Shown here piece by piece: positions 3,993 to 7,433 of a stretch of 7,433 bases of DNA. Position numbers and translations under genes: made by a program. Location: the NCBI GenBank assembly GCA_027032855.1, contig JALVLX010000236.1, positions 1 to 7,433 on the forward strand, read 5' to 3'. Every line of letters starts with the position of its first letter. The stretch's first letter is position 1. Under the pieces are notes generated by a model. It saw only the letters and a list, made by a program, of their open reading frames with translations. It was not told where the DNA came from and made no database searches. The stretch comes from Flavobacteriales bacterium (GTDB lineage Bacteria; Bacteroidota; Bacteroidia; Flavobacteriales; Flavobacteriaceae).

Positions 3993-6506
3993 TTAAAACG
4001 GATAACTAATTCCTATATTTAAAACCCCATCTGTCAATTTGGTATTTTCCAAATCAATCCAACGGTATTTACCATCTTTTGACGGGTCATAAGTTTTGTA
4101 AGCTAAATCAAACCGAATGATAAAATAAGTAAAATCCACACGCAAGCCAAATCCATTAGCTATAGCTATATCTTGTAAAGATTTCAATCCTGAAAAACGA
4201 CTTTTCGGATCAGTTTCCTCATTATCTACATTCCAAATATTACCGGCATCACCAAAAATTGCGCCTTTTAAATAACCGGCAATCGGAAAACGGTATTCCA
4301 GATTGGTTGTCAATTTGAAGTTAGCCTCATTAAATTCGTTAGGCCCGCCTGTTGAACCCGGTCCTAAAGAATAAGCACGCCAGCCTCTGATATCATTGGA
4401 CCCTCCGGCAAAGTAACTGGATACAAACGGCACACTCTCAGAATTACCGTAAGGCGCCGCATAGCCGATAAAAGCCCGGTATGCCAAAATATGCTCTTTA
4501 TGTATTTGCCAATGTTTGATAAAATTCAAGTCAGTTTTAAAATATTCGGCATAAGGCACATTATTAACGACATATTGTCCGTATTCATTCCTGTTTAGAG
4601 AGTTTTTTACCAAACTCAACATACCTCCGGCCAATTCAAAAGTAGAATTAAACAAATAAAAATCATGTTCCAACGGATGTTTTCGACTATCGTAAAAGAA
4701 ATCAAATTTATTACTCAAAATAAAAATATTTTGGGTTATCCGTTTTTCTCTTTCCTTAATATTTTTTAACTCACGATACAAATCGGGGTGAGCCGTTGCA
4801 AAAGAAGCATTTTGCAATAATGAGTTAACATAGGCATCTGCCGCCTCAGGCGCATTAAGCGTTTGTCCTAATTGTTGGGCAATATCCTGCACTTGCTTAA
4901 AAGCGAGAGTATATATCTCAAAATACTTATAATCTTTTTTGTTGGTTATAAACATATAGTTCAGCAGATCGACTTTAAACTTACGTTCTTTAATAGGCCG
5001 CCAGTCAAATCCGAAAATACCCGCATACTTACTACGGTCTAACCCGATATTTGTCTGAGAATTAGACAAAAAAGTAATGTAAGTTTTGGGTAACATATAC
5101 CGGGGAATATATTTACTCAACCCGAAAGGCAGAAGTAATTTTGGGAATTTTAAAGTAATGTCCGCTCCAAATTCGTTGACATCAAAAAGCCGTTCAGTAT
5201 CTCCGACACTCTTTGATGTAGCTGTCATAAAATACAAGGAAGTGTTCAATATTTCAGCTCCTTTAAACATGTTTTTGGCACTAAACGACATGCTACCTTT
5301 AATACCGAAATCGTGGATATTGGAATGCATCACATCAGTTGAACCTTTCCAGCTAAAACGTTTATCAGTGATTAGATAAATATTGGTATTTAAAGTCGTA
5401 TCACGCTTATTTTCTTCATATTGAATATAGGCTTGTTTAAAATTCTGCAAACTCATCAACAAGCGGTGAGTACGCAACCTGTCACGATCGCTAAACAAAC
5501 GTCCCGGCTTGATAAAGACAGAATGTGCCAAAGATTTTGGTGTATAACGCAGTTTTTCATCTTTTGTGTAGATATGAATACCATCATACACGGCAGAATC
5601 CTTTTTTTTAAAAAAATCGAAATTTTTGTCTTTTGACAGATAAATATTGACATTCTTAATACGATAAGGCAAAAAAGGTTCTGTATAAACTGTGTCTTGT
5701 GCCGTTATTGACCTGTCCGGAATATTCAAATAAGCTTCAATACGCCGTTTTGGAATACTGTCAAACACCAAATCAAAATTGACATAAGATGGTTGAAAAT
5801 GAAATACCCCTTTGTTTCTAAACAATGACACCAAATTTTCTTTTTCCTTGACAAAATTGTCACGCAGATAAGCACTATGTTGTTTGATAGGGCTACTACG
5901 CTTGTATCTTTTATAGAGTTTTAACAAATAAGGTGATTGGATATTTTGAGCATATTTATCAATAATGAATGAATGATGCTTTTTAATCTTGTAAACTACT
6001 TTTGCTTTATGCTTGTTTATCGTATCAACTTCAAATCGCGATTTGGCATCCAAGTACGAGTGGTTGATGTAGTAATATTTCAACAACTCGGACGATAATT
6101 TAATTTTGCTCGTATCAATAAAAACCGGGGCTTTTCCTACTTTTTGAATCGTCTTATTGATATCCCTGTAATAATATTGCAGTTGGATAATTTGCTTACG
6201 TGAAAGTAATTTTTTTAATAATTCATAATTCTTTGAATGTCTCTGTATCCAACGATAGTAGGTTTGATTAGGGTGTTGATCGGCAAGCATGTACAAGTCG
6301 GCTAAATAAGGATAGCCTAAAATAAACGAGTTGGGCTGCAAAACAATCAAACTGTTGACCTTGTCTGACGATTCTTTTTTATTATCAACCTTAACCACAT
6401 TTTTTCGCAACAGATATTTCCCTTCAGGTATTTTGCGATACAAATTACAAGAACTAAAAAGCAAGCCGGCTATAAAAAATAATAATATTTTTGTATATAA
6501 TTTCAT
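3993..6506 (-). CDS. tamL: TamL, Omp85-superfamily outer-membrane lipoprotein (TamA/BamA-like)
   Basis: This 837-residue protein starts with a lipoprotein signal (lipobox L-F-S-S-C20). The POTRA-rich periplasmic region spans roughly residues 25-380, including YRIKNVNIYLS and HSVFIKPGRLFSDRDRLRTHRLLMSLQNFKQAYIQYEE, a typical POTRA strand-helix pattern. From about 384 (FSWKGSTDV) to the end lies the Omp85 beta-barrel. It carries the conserved loop-6 motif as I706-R-G-W709 in GGSNDIRGWRAYSLGPGS, the GAIFGDAGNIW strand (749-758), and a final aromatic residue, ...GISYPF837, as expected for an outer-membrane barrel signal. Family members fold or insert proteins at the outer membrane. In Bacteroidetes the lipidated TamA-like form is called TamL and partners TamB, which is not in this window. 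A helix-rich insertion of about 60 residues lies at 536-595. It is first in an operon with the plug gene and has a -7 box just upstream. Confidence 0.88.
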   Translation of the reverse strand: MKLYTKILLFFIAGLLFSSCNLYRKIPEGKYLLRKNVVKVDNKKESSDKVNSLIVLQPNSFILGYPYLADLYMLADQHPNQTYYRWIQRHSKNYELLKKLLSRKQIIQLQYYYRDINKTIQKVGKAPVFIDTSKIKLSSELLKYYYINHSYLDAKSRFEVDTINKHKAKVVYKIKKHHSFIIDKYAQNIQSPYLLKLYKRYKRSSPIKQHSAYLRDNFVKEKENLVSLFRNKGVFHFQPSYVNFDLVFDSIPKRRIEAYLNIPDRSITAQDTVYTEPFLPYRIKNVNIYLSKDKNFDFFKKKDSAVYDGIHIYTKDEKLRYTPKSLAHSVFIKPGRLFSDRDRLRTHRLLMSLQNFKQAYIQYEENKRDTTLNTNIYLITDKRFSWKGSTDVMHSNIHDFGIKGSMSFSAKNMFKGAEILNTSLYFMTATSKSVGDTERLFDVNEFGADITLKFPKLLLPFGLSKYIPRYMLPKTYITFLSNSQTNIGLDRSKYAGIFGFDWRPIKERKFKVDLLNYMFITNKKDYKYFEIYTLAFKQVQDIAQQLGQTLNAPEAADAYVNSLLQNASFATAHPDLYRELKNIKEREKRITQNIFILSNKFDFFYDSRKHPLEHDFYLFNSTFELAGGMLSLVKNSLNRNEYGQYVVNNVPYAEYFKTDLNFIKHWQIHKEHILAYRAFIGYAAPYGNSESVPFVSSYFAGGSNDIRGWRAYSLGPGSTGGPNEFNEANFKLTTNLEYRFPIAGYLKGAIFGDAGNIWNVDNEETDPKSRFSGLKSLQDIAIANGFGLRVDFTYFIIRFDLAYKTYDPSKDGKYRWIDLENTKLTDGVLNIGISYPF

Positions 6507-6522
6507 ATATTTACCAATCTTA

Positions 6523-6530
6523 CAAAAGTA
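6523..6530 (-). promoter_or_regulatory. Putative -7 box (TACTTTTG) for tamL-plug
   Basis: On the minus strand, TACTTTTG is a full match to TAnnTTTG and would place the transcript start about 10 nt before the tamL ATG at 6506. The nearest upstream TTG (6559-6557) is 26 nt away, longer than usual, so the -33 element is doubtful. An A8 tract (T8 on the plus strand, 6532-6539) lies immediately upstream. Confidence 0.4.
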
Positions 6531-6587
6531 ATTTTTTTTAGGGAATTATTATAATGCAATTTTTATTGATTTTATAACGCAAAAGTT

Positions 6588-7334
6588 ATGCCTGTTACCA
6601 AATCCGAAATCAAATTTATCAGACAATTACAACAAAAAAAATACCGTAAGCAACACCACGCGTTTGTAGTAGAAGGCTGGAAAAGTATTCGTGACTTTAT
6701 CAAAGCCGGTTACAATCTCCAAAAAATCTATACCATACGGGAATTAGAAGGGATACCTGTAAACGTAACAATCAAAATTATCAACCGTAATCAGCTCAAA
6801 CAACTCAGTTTTTTGCAACATCCCAAAGATGCTTTAGCCGTCTTTGAAATGAAACAAACCGCCCCATTACCTGATTCGGGATTGATTCTGGCACTTGACG
6901 ATTTGCAAGACCCAGGTAATTTAGGCACGATTATCCGTACGGCAGATTGGTTTGGCGTACGTCATATTGTTTGTAGTGAAAACACGGTTGACTGCTACAA
7001 TCCCAAAGTGGTACAAGCAACTATGGGCGCCTTGGCGAATGTCGCTGTTAATTATACCGATTTAGCCGGATTTTTACAAAAGACAAAATGCCCCGTTTTC
7101 GGTACTTTTTTGTCCGGCGACAATATTTACCAAAGCACTTTGCCCCAAGATGCGATAATTTTGATAGGCAACGAAGGCAACGGTATCAAACCGGAAATTG
7201 GCAAGCTAACAACACATCGCATTCATATTCCACAAGCTTCCGGAGCCATTGCTGAAAGCTTAAACGCTTCAATAGCTACAGCGGTTGTCTTAAACGAATT
7301 TTACAGACGATTTAACAACTTGCATCATGATTAA
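6588..7334 (+). CDS. SpoU/TrmH-family RNA 2'-O-ribose methyltransferase
   Basis: This 248-residue protein has the two-part build of RlmB/TrmH-like enzymes. An N-terminal substrate-binding domain covers about residues 4-90 (RKQHHAFVVEGWKSIRDFI). The C-terminal SPOUT domain carries all three motifs: motif 1 with N111 and the likely catalytic R117 (DPGNLGTIIRTAD), motif 2 at 191-200 (ILIGNEGNGI), and motif 3 at 212-231 with E223-S-L-N226 (IPQASGAIAESLNASIA). The last two build the knotted S-adenosylmethionine site. It should methylate a ribose 2'-OH on rRNA or tRNA in the cytoplasm; the target nucleotide cannot be told from sequence. Motif 3 has two residues more between IP and SLN than E. coli RlmB or TrmH, as I recall them. 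The gene is divergent from tamL across 81 bp. I saw no clear TAnnTTTG promoter and no Shine-Dalgarno before the ATG. Confidence 0.93.
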   Translation: MPVTKSEIKFIRQLQQKKYRKQHHAFVVEGWKSIRDFIKAGYNLQKIYTIRELEGIPVNVTIKIINRNQLKQLSFLQHPKDALAVFEMKQTAPLPDSGLILALDDLQDPGNLGTIIRTADWFGVRHIVCSENTVDCYNPKVVQATMGALANVAVNYTDLAGFLQKTKCPVFGTFLSGDNIYQSTLPQDAIILIGNEGNGIKPEIGKLTTHRIHIPQASGAIAESLNASIATAVVLNEFYRRFNNLHHD

Positions 7335-7386
7335 TATCAAAAAAAAATCGTAAATTAGCTGTATAAATTTTTCAAACCTAAAACCA

Positions 7387-7433
7387 ATGTCTCAACAAAA
7401 ACATAATCCCGCAAAAGTCATTCAAGACTTACA
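7387..7433 (+). CDS. Start of an unidentified protein, cut by window edge
   Basis: An ATG 52 bp after the methyltransferase stop opens a frame of 15 codons (MSQQKHNPAKVIQDL) that runs off the window. The N-terminus is hydrophilic with no signal peptide. It is too short for identification. TAAATTTT at 7364-7371 is one base off the TAnnTTTG box and would suit a promoter for it, but no clear TTG partner was found. It could instead be co-transcribed with the methyltransferase. Confidence 0.5.
   Translation, partial: MSQQKHNPAKVIQDL

Noticed and set aside
1..7433. Defence system, prophage, transposon or secretion island hidden in the window
   Set aside because: All long reading frames belong to housekeeping or envelope families, and no transposase, integrase, nuclease or toxin-like frame was seen on either strand.

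Overview
The window looks like a chromosomal segment of a Bacteroidota (Bacteroidetes) bacterium, most likely from the Flavobacteriia or a close relative. Three things support this. The DNA is AT-rich. Two or three putative promoters fit the TTG / TAnnTTTG pattern of this phylum rather than a TATAAT box, and gene starts lack a GGAGG-type ribosome binding site. The gene content also fits: a type IX secretion system plug-type (DUF5103) protein next to a lipoprotein of the TamA/Omp85 class (TamL), and a class II ribonucleotide reductase of the Bacteroidetes type. The genus cannot be told from the sequence.

Layout. Positions 949 to 1 (minus strand) hold the first 316 codons of an adenosylcobalamin-dependent ribonucleotide reductase, nrdJ, cut by the window edge. 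Positions 950-1535 are a 586-bp divergent spacer. Its left part is AT-rich, with palindromes and a terminator-like hairpin. Its right part is a repeat island: a 54-bp tandem repeat of 2.6 copies carrying GC-rich hairpins, then 7-bp TTGNNAC repeats leading into a promoter. Positions 1536-2528 (plus) encode an NAD(P)-dependent extended SDR (epimerase / 3-beta-HSD-like). Positions 2529-2733 are a 205-bp convergent spacer holding diverged copies of the same repeat types. Positions 3975-2734 (minus) encode the DUF5103 plug protein and 6506-3993 (minus) encode TamL. These two are 17 bp apart and almost certainly one operon transcribed tamL then plug. Divergent from tamL, 6588-7334 (plus) encodes a SpoU/TrmH-family RNA methyltransferase. 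A further plus-strand reading frame begins at 7387 and runs off the window.

How the genes work together. TamL and the plug protein both act at the outer membrane: one is an Omp85-type assembly or insertion factor, the other a periplasmic component related to the protein that closes the SprA channel of the T9SS. The methyltransferase, the SDR and NrdJ are housekeeping-type enzymes with no evident pathway link to them.

I found no phage, CRISPR, toxin-antitoxin, defence or transposase gene. The most unusual material is non-coding. Composite repeats made of a GC-rich hairpin module, a short dyad element and tandem TTGNNAC heptamers lie on both sides of the SDR gene, and pairs of copies differ by changes that keep the base pairing. 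A heptamer appears to supply the upstream promoter box of the SDR gene.
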